From Legionella antarctica (GTDB taxonomy: Bacteria; Pseudomonadota; Gammaproteobacteria; Legionellales; Legionellaceae), in assembly GCF_011764505.1 (NCBI RefSeq), contig NZ_AP022839.1, forward strand, positions 3,083,001 through 3,147,000: DNA of 64,000 bases, in the 5' to 3' direction. Both the position numbers and the translations under genes were made by a program. How positions within the stretch are numbered: the first letter of the stretch is position 1; every line of letters begins with the position of its first letter. Below the pieces are notes generated by a model. That model had not been told where the DNA came from, made no database searches, and saw only the letters and a list, made by a program, of their open reading frames with translations. Of the stretch, positions 27,894 to 36,742 are shown one piece after another.

Positions 27894-29900
27894 ATGAAAA
27901 ACAATTTACTAAAACAACTGCCATTTCTATTCACGTTGGGTCTATGTTGTACATCCATCTACGCAGGAAGCACCCCACCGTTATCTCTTGTTACCCAAGA
28001 GACTGCTCAGAATATGTTGCCGAATACAAAACAGACACTTACTTACAGTATTAAAAATAACGTGCCTACTGCGCCAGTTATGCTGAACATAAACCCATCC
28101 AGGACAATGTTAACTCCTGCATCGCCACTAACCACATGGGAGATTACAGATGACTGTATATACAAGGGAATGAATCATTATATTCCCCCCGGCGAAATTT
28201 GCCATGTTATTGTCACCATCAATGCTGGGGGTACAGCTGCTCATATTCAACAAAACCTTATTATCAATTATGGCCCCACTTTCCAGACAATAACACCTGC
28301 CCCTGTGTTAGGTTTTGAGATCACCAGTAGCGCTACCGGATTCTTTTTTACCACCGAACCCGTAGGACACAATATGTTAGTGAATACGACCCAATTCCTA
28401 AGTTGGACCGTAGAAAACAGCTCGGCAAGTAACATTACCATTAATAGTGCGACCATTCATTTCACTGATGCATCCCCCCTAATTGCTGTGCCAACGTTTA
28501 GTAATGATTGTGGTAACATCGTTCCAGCAAATGGTGGTACTTGTACTATTTCAACCACTATTCAAGCACTTAACACCGCAGGGGAAGTGAATGAATTCCT
28601 CGCAATTCCTTATGATTCCGGCAAGACCCTCATTACTGACAAGCCAACCAATTTTTCCATCCTCTCATCAGCAAATACCCGTACATTCATGTTTGAGAAT
28701 CAATGCCCCTATGATGTTTGGCTGGCTTTCGTAGGTGGTGGGCAAATTAATGGGTGTGCGACGGATACTGATTGTGATAATAAACCTAATGTCATTCCTG
28801 GAACTTTCGTCTGTGATCCAGCAGCAAATACTGGTGCTGGTATCTGTAACTGGAAAAATCCAACACCTCCTGGCGGTGATTATCGGGTGCTTGCCAATGG
28901 TGGCACCAAAAACGTCACATTAATTGAAAATGTCTATCCTCTTTCATCCACACAACACTTGGTATGGAGCGGTGTGATTGGCGGCAGAACCAGTTGCACC
29001 ACTACTGGCTGCTCTACTGCTGATTGCGGTGGTGGTACAGGTGGCTGTCCGGTAGGACGCGGATTGGACCAACCCGCACAACAAGCCGAACCCACGTTCC
29101 AACAAGAGTCTGATTTTTATGACATCACTGGCATTAACGGCATCAACATTCCAATGTCAATCGAGCCCCAGGGTGTTACGCGTGATGCGGTTAATCCTTA
29201 CACCTGTGGCGCACCAGGTATTACTGTTGACCAGGTAAGTACCGGTGGAACGATTGGTGCTTGTGATTGGAGTTTTACGCCACCCAGCAACAACTATATC
29301 TGGGTTGCCACTGGCGGGGCGAATTGTAATGTGAACGGTGATTGTGATGAAGCAGGAGGAGAGGCTTGCGGTTTATCTCCAGCCAATATTATAGCTAATT
29401 CTGCCCAAAGAACCTGTGGAATTTTCAAAGGTTATTGGACTGCAAATCAAGTGTGCGGCATCAACACGAGCTACTCGCAAGCCCCCTATTTATGCACCAA
29501 TGCAGCGACCAATGGAACATTTACTAACATGTATCAATGCAGCGGTACGGGTTACGACCAATCGTGTTATAACTCCTCTGGTTCAACGACGTGCTGTGGT
29601 TGTCATAATTGGCAGGAAGCACCAACTTCTTTAGTGCTTCCTTCAGACCCGCTCATTGTTGCACAATGTAATGTTACCGGTAATGGCTCAAATAACGCTG
29701 TATGGAGTGCTAATGCTCTTCCAACACTAGGTTGGTACAAAGCAGCATGCCCTCCATTTTATGTTTATCCCTTTGACGACAAAAGCAGTACCTTTAGTTG
29801 TACTAATAATCCTACGGGAATCAATTCGACTAACTATAAAATTACTTATTGCCCTGGCGGAAATTCAGGCGCACCCATAGGAGTGACTCCGAACCCTTAA
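27894..29900 (+). CDS. Secreted cysteine-rich thaumatin-like protein
   Basis: 668 aa. A signal peptide (LPFLFTLGLCCTSIYAG) precedes two repeated Ig-like modules (about 25-130 and 130-255; each opens with a T-x-E-x-x-x-NML-x-NT-x-x-x-L-x-x-x-I/V-x-N pattern). From about residue 262 a thaumatin-like domain follows: FMFENQCPYDVWLAF, DFYDITGINGINIPMSIEP, and near the end YVYPFDDKSSTFSC, the usual thaumatin hallmarks, with a large insertion in the middle. It holds very many cysteines, implying several disulfides in the periplasm or outside. Plant thaumatins bind or hydrolyse glucans or permeabilise fungi; the bacterial role is unknown. It is 13 bp upstream of the VKOR-fusion gene. Confidence 0.75.
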   Translation: MKNNLLKQLPFLFTLGLCCTSIYAGSTPPLSLVTQETAQNMLPNTKQTLTYSIKNNVPTAPVMLNINPSRTMLTPASPLTTWEITDDCIYKGMNHYIPPGEICHVIVTINAGGTAAHIQQNLIINYGPTFQTITPAPVLGFEITSSATGFFFTTEPVGHNMLVNTTQFLSWTVENSSASNITINSATIHFTDASPLIAVPTFSNDCGNIVPANGGTCTISTTIQALNTAGEVNEFLAIPYDSGKTLITDKPTNFSILSSANTRTFMFENQCPYDVWLAFVGGGQINGCATDTDCDNKPNVIPGTFVCDPAANTGAGICNWKNPTPPGGDYRVLANGGTKNVTLIENVYPLSSTQHLVWSGVIGGRTSCTTTGCSTADCGGGTGGCPVGRGLDQPAQQAEPTFQQESDFYDITGINGINIPMSIEPQGVTRDAVNPYTCGAPGITVDQVSTGGTIGACDWSFTPPSNNYIWVATGGANCNVNGDCDEAGGEACGLSPANIIANSAQRTCGIFKGYWTANQVCGINTSYSQAPYLCTNAATNGTFTNMYQCSGTGYDQSCYNSSGSTTCCGCHNWQEAPTSLVLPSDPLIVAQCNVTGNGSNNAVWSANALPTLGWYKAACPPFYVYPFDDKSSTFSCTNNPTGINSTNYKITYCPGGNSGAPIGVTPNP

Positions 29901-29913
29901 ATGGAGAGTAGTT

Positions 29914-32376
29914 ATGGTAAAAGGAAAGACAAAACCCATCGTCATCATTACGGGTTCCGCTGGAACAATCGGCACGGCACTGACCAGGAAACTGAAAGAC
30001 TGCTATCAGGTGGTTGGTTTTGATTTATCCGAAGATGCCTGTGATATTCCTTTCGATCTCAGCTCGCCAATTTCCGTGTCATTGGCTTTCAAGTTATTTA
30101 AAGAGAAATTTGGCAATAAGATTGCAGGTGTTATTCATCTTGCCGCTTTTTTTGATTTTACGGGTAAAGAATCACCTCTATATGACACGATTAATGAAGA
30201 AGGCACAAAAAAACTGCTTGAAGCGCTGCAGGATTTTGATGTTGACCGCTTCATTTACTCCAGCACCATGCTGGTACAAAAACCCTCGGCTCGGGGTGAG
30301 CGCATCAATGAACAAACCCCGGTTGAACCCAAGTGGGCCTATCCCAAATCAAAGGCCAAAACTGAAGAGATCATAGCCAGATATCATGGCAAGATCCCCT
30401 ATCTCATTTTGCGGTTAGCAGGAGTATATAATGATCAACGCTGTGTGCCGACCCTGGCCAACCAGATTGCCCGGGTGTACGAACGGGATGTCAAAAGCAA
30501 TTTATACGCAGGGGATATCAAGGCCGGGCAATCGTTTATTCATCAGAATGATTTAATGGAATTGTTTAAAAAAGCATTAGATAAGCGAAATGACTTACCA
30601 AAAAAAGAGATCATTCTTGCAGGGGAACCTGAAACAATCAGTTATGAGCAGCTGCAAAAACAAATCGCACAGCTCATACATGAGGAGGATGTTGACCTGA
30701 TCAGTGTACCTAAAGGTATGGCAAAGATCGGAGCATATATTGAAGAAAAAATGGAACCGATAGTTCCAGATGAATACGACAAAGGGGAAAAACCTTTTAT
30801 CCGTCCTTTTATGATTGATTTGGCATCCGATCATTATGCACTGGATATAAGCAAAGCCGAAAAAGAACTGGACTGGAAGCCAAAGCATCGGATAAATGAG
30901 ACATTGCCAAAAATCATTAAGGCATTAAAAAAAGATGCCAATAGATGGTATGAACTAAATGGGGTCACAAAACCGGACTGGATGGAGGCAAATAAAGGCC
31001 ATCATGTTGAAACGACGCGAAAAGCTTATGAAGTCCAGTTTCGAAAACAGCATCAAAACAATCTTTGGGCGCATTTTTTAAATATCGTGCTAGGCTTTTG
31101 GCTTATTACTGCACCACCCACCTTAGGCTATGAATCATACCCTTTGGCAGTCAGTGATATGGCCAGTGGGGTCTTATTGATTGTTCTGGCATTTTTAAGT
31201 TTGTCCTGGCGTGCAGCCCCTGCCCGCTGGGGATGTGCTTTAGTTGGTTTATGGTTAATTTACGCCCCACTTTTTTTTTGGGCCCCCACTTCCGGGGCTT
31301 ATTTAAACGATACACTAACAGGCTTTCTTGTGATTGGATTTTCAATACTCGTCAAGCCATCGATTGGTATTGCGCCAAACGCTGCCATGCATGGATCGTC
31401 AATTCCCCCCGGGTGGGAATTCTCACCGTCTAGCTGGTTTCAGCGATTTCCAATTATCGTACTAGCGTTTATTGGTTTGTATGTTTCCCGATATCTCGCC
31501 GCCTACCAGCTGGAACATATTGACAGTGTTTGGGAGCCTTTTTTTACGGGATTTTTACCAGATGCTAAAAACGGTACGGAAGAGATAATAACCTCCTATG
31601 TATCGAAAGTCTGGCCAATCCCAGATGCAGGACTTGGAGCTACTGTTTATATTCTGGAGATTTTAACCGGTATTCTTGGCAGCTCAAATCGATGGCGAAC
31701 AATGCCGTGGCTGGTTCTATTTTTTGGAATCATGATTGTTCCTTTAGGGGTAGTATCGATTACGTTTATTATTATTCAACCTATACTGCTAAACACCTGG
31801 TGCACCTTGTGTCTTATTGGTGCGGCAGCGATGTTAATCCAGGTTCCCTATTCATTTGATGAGTTGGTAGCTACCAGTATGTTTCTCTGGCGCCGCTGGA
31901 AAGCTGGTCGCCCCATCTTGCGCGTATTGCTGTTTGGGGATGTGGATGAGGCAGATAAAAAATCAAGAGGAAATATAGAAGATGATTTTGAGCAATCTCC
32001 CCGAATCATCATTAAAGAAATGCTAACCGGAGGGGTGTCGCTGCCGTGGAATTTGGCGTTGTGTGTTCTCATCGGTGTTTGGCTGATGTGCACCCGTCTC
32101 ACTCTGGGTGCTTCAGGAAGTATGGCTAATGTCGATCACTTGATTGGATCTTTAATAGTTACCATTACCGTCACCTCATTGGCTGAGTCCGTTCGTGTGC
32201 TGCGTTTGATTAATCTTGTTTGTGCTGTGGCACTATTCATTACCCCATTTGTTTATGGAGCGAACCTTACTGCAACGCTCGTAAGTATATTAGCTGGTAG
32301 TTTATTGTTTGTCTTGACCTTGCCCCGCGGCAAAATTCGCAGTTCTTATGGTGCATGGGATAAATTCATCGTTTAA
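29914..32376 (+). CDS. NAD-dependent epimerase - SPW - vitamin K epoxide reductase - SPW fusion protein
   Basis: 820 aa. ATG 29914 has GGAG 8 bp upstream. Residues 1-330 form an extended SDR with the Rossmann start ITGSAGTIGTALT and the catalytic YPKSK; the membrane part begins at about 380. Residues 385-480 form an SPW repeat region (four helices). Residues 510-655 form a VKOR-like domain with ERIDSVWEPFF-like and IPDAGLGA blocks and the redox pair C-T-L-C at 630-633. Residues 700-815 form another SPW-like four-helix block. The extra loop cysteines of stand-alone bacterial VKORs are not obvious. VKOR oxidises DsbA-like partners with quinone, so this could support disulfide formation in the cysteine-rich protein encoded just upstream. 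The substrate of the SDR part is unknown. Confidence 0.8.
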   Translation: MVKGKTKPIVIITGSAGTIGTALTRKLKDCYQVVGFDLSEDACDIPFDLSSPISVSLAFKLFKEKFGNKIAGVIHLAAFFDFTGKESPLYDTINEEGTKKLLEALQDFDVDRFIYSSTMLVQKPSARGERINEQTPVEPKWAYPKSKAKTEEIIARYHGKIPYLILRLAGVYNDQRCVPTLANQIARVYERDVKSNLYAGDIKAGQSFIHQNDLMELFKKALDKRNDLPKKEIILAGEPETISYEQLQKQIAQLIHEEDVDLISVPKGMAKIGAYIEEKMEPIVPDEYDKGEKPFIRPFMIDLASDHYALDISKAEKELDWKPKHRINETLPKIIKALKKDANRWYELNGVTKPDWMEANKGHHVETTRKAYEVQFRKQHQNNLWAHFLNIVLGFWLITAPPTLGYESYPLAVSDMASGVLLIVLAFLSLSWRAAPARWGCALVGLWLIYAPLFFWAPTSGAYLNDTLTGFLVIGFSILVKPSIGIAPNAAMHGSSIPPGWEFSPSSWFQRFPIIVLAFIGLYVSRYLAAYQLEHIDSVWEPFFTGFLPDAKNGTEEIITSYVSKVWPIPDAGLGATVYILEILTGILGSSNRWRTMPWLVLFFGIMIVPLGVVSITFIIIQPILLNTWCTLCLIGAAAMLIQVPYSFDELVATSMFLWRRWKAGRPILRVLLFGDVDEADKKSRGNIEDDFEQSPRIIIKEMLTGGVSLPWNLALCVLIGVWLMCTRLTLGASGSMANVDHLIGSLIVTITVTSLAESVRVLRLINLVCAVALFITPFVYGANLTATLVSILAGSLLFVLTLPRGKIRSSYGAWDKFIV

Positions 32377-32414
32377 GTCAAAGTGCTCAAGGAGTCTGAC
32401 AAGAGGTAACATGC

Positions 32415-32894
32415 TTATTTTTTTATAATTTGTGACGTAATCAGGATAAGAATTGTTCCTATGATCGCTCCGAGTACTGTTCCAATACCGAGCAGCTTTA
32501 AGCTACCTATAACTGCACCAATAGCCATTCCGATGGATAACTCAATGCTAATACCCAGGGAGGGAATTAAAACTTCAAAAATATTGTCTTGTGATACTGC
32601 CTGGAGTTCCTTTTTATTTTTATTGATTTTAAAGAAGGCTATACTTCCGGTAAGCAATCCTCCGAGGATGGCGCCAATAATCAAACCGCAGATACCACCA
32701 ACGAAAAGATCAGCATCAATACCAAATTTATGGTCCCTGTATCCAGAAAAAAATCCAAATAGAGGGGCGATATAACAACCGGATAAAGATCCTATAGCTC
32801 CCCCGGTTAATGCCCCGGGTATCGTGCCTACGGCTGCTGCAAGATATAATTTAGGGTTTTTAATAAGATTTAGGAGACTGCTTGTAACACTCAT
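32415..32894 (-). CDS. Small glycine-zipper membrane protein
   Basis: 159 aa, very rich in Gly, Ile, Leu and Ala, with four predicted membrane helices: AAAVGTIPGALTGGAIGSLSG, FVGGICGLIIGAILGGLLTGSI, SLGISIELSIGMAIGAVIGS, and VLGAIIGTILILITS. GxxxG repeats suggest tight helix packing or oligomerisation. It converges on the VKOR-fusion gene with about 40 bp between them. I do not recognise a named family. Confidence 0.6.
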   Translation of the reverse strand: MSVTSSLLNLIKNPKLYLAAAVGTIPGALTGGAIGSLSGCYIAPLFGFFSGYRDHKFGIDADLFVGGICGLIIGAILGGLLTGSIAFFKINKNKKELQAVSQDNIFEVLIPSLGISIELSIGMAIGAVIGSLKLLGIGTVLGAIIGTILILITSQIIKK

Positions 32895-33092
32895 GATTGT
32901 GATCCCAATAGTTCAATGATAATAAGCTTCCCATGATAACTTATATTGACAAACGAATCTTTACCCTAGATCATTCTCTTGCTTGATATGCTTATGAGTC
33001 AGTACCTTCAGCAATTCACGTTTAATCTTCAAACATGCCAAGTACCGCTTTATTTTAGACCTCAAGTCCTGAGATAATATTTTCACCATCAG

Positions 33093-33857
33093 GTGTGGAG
33101 TGTGGACTACAGCAAAAGGATAGTAACTGGTTTGAATAAAAATATCTTAATTGAATTACAAATTGCTTTAGTTTTACTCGGAGCCCCCATTTTCGTTTTT
33201 CTGGATAGCCCGTGGTTTGCTGCGCATTTTTTTCAGGCACAGGATTTAAATAATGCGATTATGATTTTTTTTTACTGCTGGATTTTTTTTCTTTCAGGAC
33301 GAAGATTATATTGGTTGATGCTTATTGTGATCGTAGTTAGTTTTTGTGCTGAAGTAATAGGTTCCACAATCCTGACCCTGTATCGGTATCATCTTGATAA
33401 TATCCCTCCCTACATACCTCTGGGACATGCTGTTACCTATGCCATAGTATACCAAATTTCGCGCCAACAATTCATCTGGAACAACCATATAGCCTTTGAA
33501 AAATTTTTGCATCAATTTGCTTTTATCACTTGTTTTATGTCATTGATTGTCTTAAACGACATTGCAGGTTTTCTTTGTTATCTGTTTTTTTTGATTATTT
33601 TGCGGCAGAGAAAAAAACCTTTATTTTATTTGACCATGTTTGCCGTAACGTACTACTTAGAGTTACTAGGAACAGTTTCCTCCGCATGGTCCTATTACTT
33701 TGCTCTTGGAAATCACCCTGACTATCCTTCAACATCCGTGACACCCTGCGGAATAGCCGGTATTTACATGCTCGTTGATATATCGAGCAACTCGATATAT
33801 CTCCAGGTTAAAAAATTTAAAAAACACCTTCTCAAAAAAGAACAATGTCTGGATTAA
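33093..33857 (+). CDS. Hypothetical integral membrane protein
   Basis: Up to 254 aa with seven or so hydrophobic segments (for example IELQIALVLLGAPIFVFL, LMLIVIVVSFCAEVIGSTIL, YIPLGHAVTYAIVYQ, FLCYLFFLIILR), and a basic C-terminal tail. The first codon is GTG without a convincing ribosome-binding site; an internal start near 33133 (LNKNILIELQ) would remove only the non-hydrophobic leader and may be correct. I do not recognise the family. It is followed by a 7-bp perfect hairpin (TAGGGTC/GACCCTA at 33875-33892) and then the MITE-like element. Confidence 0.55.
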   Translation: MWSVDYSKRIVTGLNKNILIELQIALVLLGAPIFVFLDSPWFAAHFFQAQDLNNAIMIFFYCWIFFLSGRRLYWLMLIVIVVSFCAEVIGSTILTLYRYHLDNIPPYIPLGHAVTYAIVYQISRQQFIWNNHIAFEKFLHQFAFITCFMSLIVLNDIAGFLCYLFFLIILRQRKKPLFYLTMFAVTYYLELLGTVSSAWSYYFALGNHPDYPSTSVTPCGIAGIYMLVDISSNSIYLQVKKFKKHLLKKEQCLD

Positions 33858-33903
33858 ATATTATTCCTAAATATTAGGGTCTGTTGACCCTAGTTCAAAT
33901 AAC

Positions 33904-34093
33904 TTAACGTCAGTTATGGATAAGAAGCTTATTAAATCGAGTCACTACCTCGATCCGTTCGCCCTGAGGAGTCGCTTTAGCGACGTCTCGAAGGGTTTTG
34001 GCCCAGTGCCTAGCCTTCGAGACGGGCTAAAGCCCTCCTCAGGCCGAACGAAGCATGATAAAATCTGAGTTCCTTATCCATAACTCACGTTAA
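33904..34093. repeat. MITE-like nested palindrome flanked by TTAA
   Basis: TTAA at 33904-33907 and 34090-34093 flank a 182-bp unit. Its ends CGTCAGTTATGGATAAG (33908) and CGTGAGTTATGGATAAG (inward from 34089) are 17-bp terminal inverted repeats with one mismatch. Inside, 33957-34049 is a second palindrome, GTTCGCCCTGAGGAG paired with CTCCTCAGGCCGAAC, with an inner CGCTTTAGCG and a GTCTCGAAGG/CCTTCGAGAC arm. It has no coding capacity and sits between a membrane-protein gene and the 3' end of an MFS gene. Confidence 0.75.
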
Positions 34094-34099
34094 CTTAAG

Positions 34100-35410
34100 T
34101 TAGACTTCCAGATTGGCAACCATAGAGTTTTGTAATGCACTGTTGTTTGGTCTAAGTAGGGTAATTTCTCGCATGGATTTGCAAAAGGTTTCCTTGATGC
34201 CAAATAAGGCAAGAACAAAAGCAGTAAGGAGAAGAATTATCATCACAAAAAAAGCGCGTTGGTAATTGACGAGGGGCACTAAAGAACTGCCTCTCACTAA
34301 AACAAGACCTATTATAGGAGAGATTGATGCGGAAAATAATGCAATCATTGCGTTATTGAATCCTAAGCCAACAGCTAAATGACATTCTTTGCATTGTTCC
34401 GCCATAATAGCGAAACCAATACTCTGACCGCTGGCACCGATACCTAGTAAGATGAAGCCCAAAGCTGTCATCACTTGGTTAAGCGGTAAGTAAATAATAC
34501 CCGTAAGAGCAATCAATGCTGTAAACGCGCTAGCGATCATCAATGTTTTACGACGGTGGATTTTATCAGAAATATAGCCTAATACCGCGCAACCAACAGC
34601 ATAACCAAACCAGGCTATTGTAATCATATAAGCTGAAAAATTAGCAGAAAATCCTTTATTAATTAGAAACTCTTTACATTCATTTTCAGATAAATACTCA
34701 AGGCTGAAATAGACAAATGCAGAGAAAATTGCAATGTACCAGATTTGTTTTTGATAAATAAATTTTTGTAACGTTTCTTTAACCGAGGCGGTGCGTGTAA
34801 GAGTAACAAATTTATCCTTATCCCCCCTATTTTTATCCACTACCAATAAAACAAGGGCTGCAATTGCCATCCCTACACCAGCTAAGCATCCAAAAACACC
34901 TTGCCAGCATACAAGGGATTTTTCGGATAACATGTTTAATGGTCCAGCTGCTAACATAGGCCCCATAGTTCCTATAAATTGGGACAAGCCAATAAACAGA
35001 CCAATATTTTTTCGTGGCAACCAATCGTAAACGGCTACTAATAAACAAACGAATCCAAATGATGATCCTAAACCCATTAAGGTGCGAAATAGAATGGCAA
35101 TACCGAAAGTGGGTGACAAGGCAAGACCTACATCAGCAAAAACACAGATAATCACTGCAATAAATAACGTTCGTTTTACACCAAAACGTTCTGAAATCAG
35201 ACCAACGGGAATTTGCATCAGTCCATAAATCAATTGATAAGCAGTAGAACTAAGAAGAGCAAAAGTTATTGGCGTCAAGTGAAGTTGATCCATTATCGGC
35301 TGTTGGAATATACCTAACACTGTACGTAATAAAAATTCATACATAAAAAATAATGCACATACTAACCAGACAGCCAGAGCCCGATAGGTTATTTTGTTTG
35401 AATTCATCAT
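34100..35410 (-). CDS. MFS transporter
   Basis: 436 aa with about 12 membrane segments. The loop 2-3 motif is GLISERFGVKRT and the loop 8-9 equivalent is GYISDKIHRRKT. The N-terminus (ALFFMYEFLLRTVLGIFQQPIM) resembles that of the MFS gene at 42742-43971 (FYAYQYVLRVMPSIM), pointing to one Legionella-expanded subfamily. It overlaps the aspartoacylase-fold gene by 4 nt (start 35410, previous stop 35407), so both are translated together, and transport of an N-acylated amino acid or related compound is a possible inference. Confidence 0.85.
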   Translation of the reverse strand: MMNSNKITYRALAVWLVCALFFMYEFLLRTVLGIFQQPIMDQLHLTPITFALLSSTAYQLIYGLMQIPVGLISERFGVKRTLFIAVIICVFADVGLALSPTFGIAILFRTLMGLGSSFGFVCLLVAVYDWLPRKNIGLFIGLSQFIGTMGPMLAAGPLNMLSEKSLVCWQGVFGCLAGVGMAIAALVLLVVDKNRGDKDKFVTLTRTASVKETLQKFIYQKQIWYIAIFSAFVYFSLEYLSENECKEFLINKGFSANFSAYMITIAWFGYAVGCAVLGYISDKIHRRKTLMIASAFTALIALTGIIYLPLNQVMTALGFILLGIGASGQSIGFAIMAEQCKECHLAVGLGFNNAMIALFSASISPIIGLVLVRGSSLVPLVNYQRAFFVMIILLLTAFVLALFGIKETFCKSMREITLLRPNNSALQNSMVANLEV

Positions 35411-36426
35411 TTAGCCTCTAAGATTTCACTCCAGGCCTCAATTGTCGTCTCAGCCCTGTCGTTATCAATGAACGAAGCAATTTTAAATAATGTTTGCCCT
35501 TCATGAATAAGTGGGTGGCGATTTATTCCTACCACAATTCCATCACTTGGGGATTTGACGGGTTCCCTGGCATCAGAACTGAATGGGTCACTAATTAATC
35601 CCAGAATTTGCTTTTTTCTAATCATCTGTCCTAATTCAACTTCAGTATGTAAAACGCCGCTTAAATGAGCACGAAGCCAATCTTGTTCTTGAGAAAAAAT
35701 AGATTTATAGGCATTGTTTTCAAAAGTAGTTTCTTCGTCCAACATTCCTAAATGGACCATAACGTTTTGAATACCGGTTAGACCCAATGAAATTGCCGAT
35801 TCATTGAGGCGCATCGCCTCACCTGCTTGATACATTACAAAGGGGATATTTAAATTATCAACTGTCTGACGTAAGGAATTATCGTTTCTAATAAGATTAG
35901 TGATGACTGGTGCAGTAAATTGTTTCGCCAAACTTTTACTGTCTGGATTATCAAGGTTACAATAAATTTGAGGTAAGATATCATGATTTAAAGAGCCCGT
36001 TTGTAACTCGATACAATAATTCGCCTTTGATAAAATCTCTTGAGTAACTAAATGAGCCGTACGCTCACCATAGGTACCTTGTTGTTTCCCTGGAAAACAA
36101 CCCTCCAGGTTAGTTTCAGGGGATGAGGCTTTGGGATGGTTTATTAATCCGAGGACATTCATCACAGGAATTGCAATTAAGGTTCCCCGCAAATTTTTTA
36201 GTTGTTTCGACTTGAGCAAACGATTGATGATTTCCATCCCGTTTAACTCATCACCTTTCACGGCAGAAAAAATTAATAAACAAGGGCCAGCTTCTTTTCC
36301 GTGGATAACTTTGATGGGCATGCGAAATGAAGCACATGAGTAAAAGTCTGGGAGTGGTAGCGCTAAATTTGAACTTTCTCCTGGATAAATTATGGTATCA
36401 AAAAAAGTTAAATTGGTATTCTTCAT
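35407..36426 (-). CDS. Succinylglutamate desuccinylase/aspartoacylase-fold protein lacking the zinc histidines
   Basis: 339 aa of the M14-like AstE/AspA superfamily, with a C-terminal beta-barrel region (GVVGINRHPLIHEGQTLFKI). Active members bind zinc through H and E of a G-x-H-G-D-E box and a second His in D-L-H-T. Here the box reads AVKGDELNG (Lys57 for His, Glu60 kept) and the second site reads ELQTG (Gln142 for His). The substrate-binding DLNR-x-FPG motif is changed to NLEG-C-FPG. Three independent active-site losses point to a non-hydrolytic protein, perhaps a binding subunit for the coupled MFS transporter. The frame itself is intact. Confidence 0.75.
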   Translation of the reverse strand: MKNTNLTFFDTIIYPGESSNLALPLPDFYSCASFRMPIKVIHGKEAGPCLLIFSAVKGDELNGMEIINRLLKSKQLKNLRGTLIAIPVMNVLGLINHPKASSPETNLEGCFPGKQQGTYGERTAHLVTQEILSKANYCIELQTGSLNHDILPQIYCNLDNPDSKSLAKQFTAPVITNLIRNDNSLRQTVDNLNIPFVMYQAGEAMRLNESAISLGLTGIQNVMVHLGMLDEETTFENNAYKSIFSQEQDWLRAHLSGVLHTEVELGQMIRKKQILGLISDPFSSDAREPVKSPSDGIVVGINRHPLIHEGQTLFKIASFIDNDRAETTIEAWSEILEAK

Positions 36427-36742
36427 AGGACTTGAAAACGCTCTTATTTAAATTTGAGCTATTCATTATAACAAATTAGACTAGTGTGTGCAAAAATACC
36501 TCTCACTTAGTCTAAAGACAGTAAGTCTACCTGTTTGATAACATGATTTTTTTTAGCGCATCTGTCCATTTATTGTAATGACCAAAGCACGTTCTTTAGT
36601 TTGTTTTAAAACTGCCCCGTGCTTATTTTAAGTATATGATACCATTACTAAATCGCAACATGACACAATTTAGGATACACTTAATAAGGTACTTTGATCG
36701 TCAATTGCTCCATCTTTGGGATAGCCAAAGGGTATTACTTAT
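36427..36742. other. Intergenic region left of IS1595; no gene found
   Basis: AT-rich. It should hold the promoter of the leftward aspartoacylase-MFS operon and, before the IS1595 insertion, that of the rightward gene at 37755. A short hairpin CTTTGG/CCAAAG lies at about 36715-36730. No RNA gene was recognised. Confidence 0.4.
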
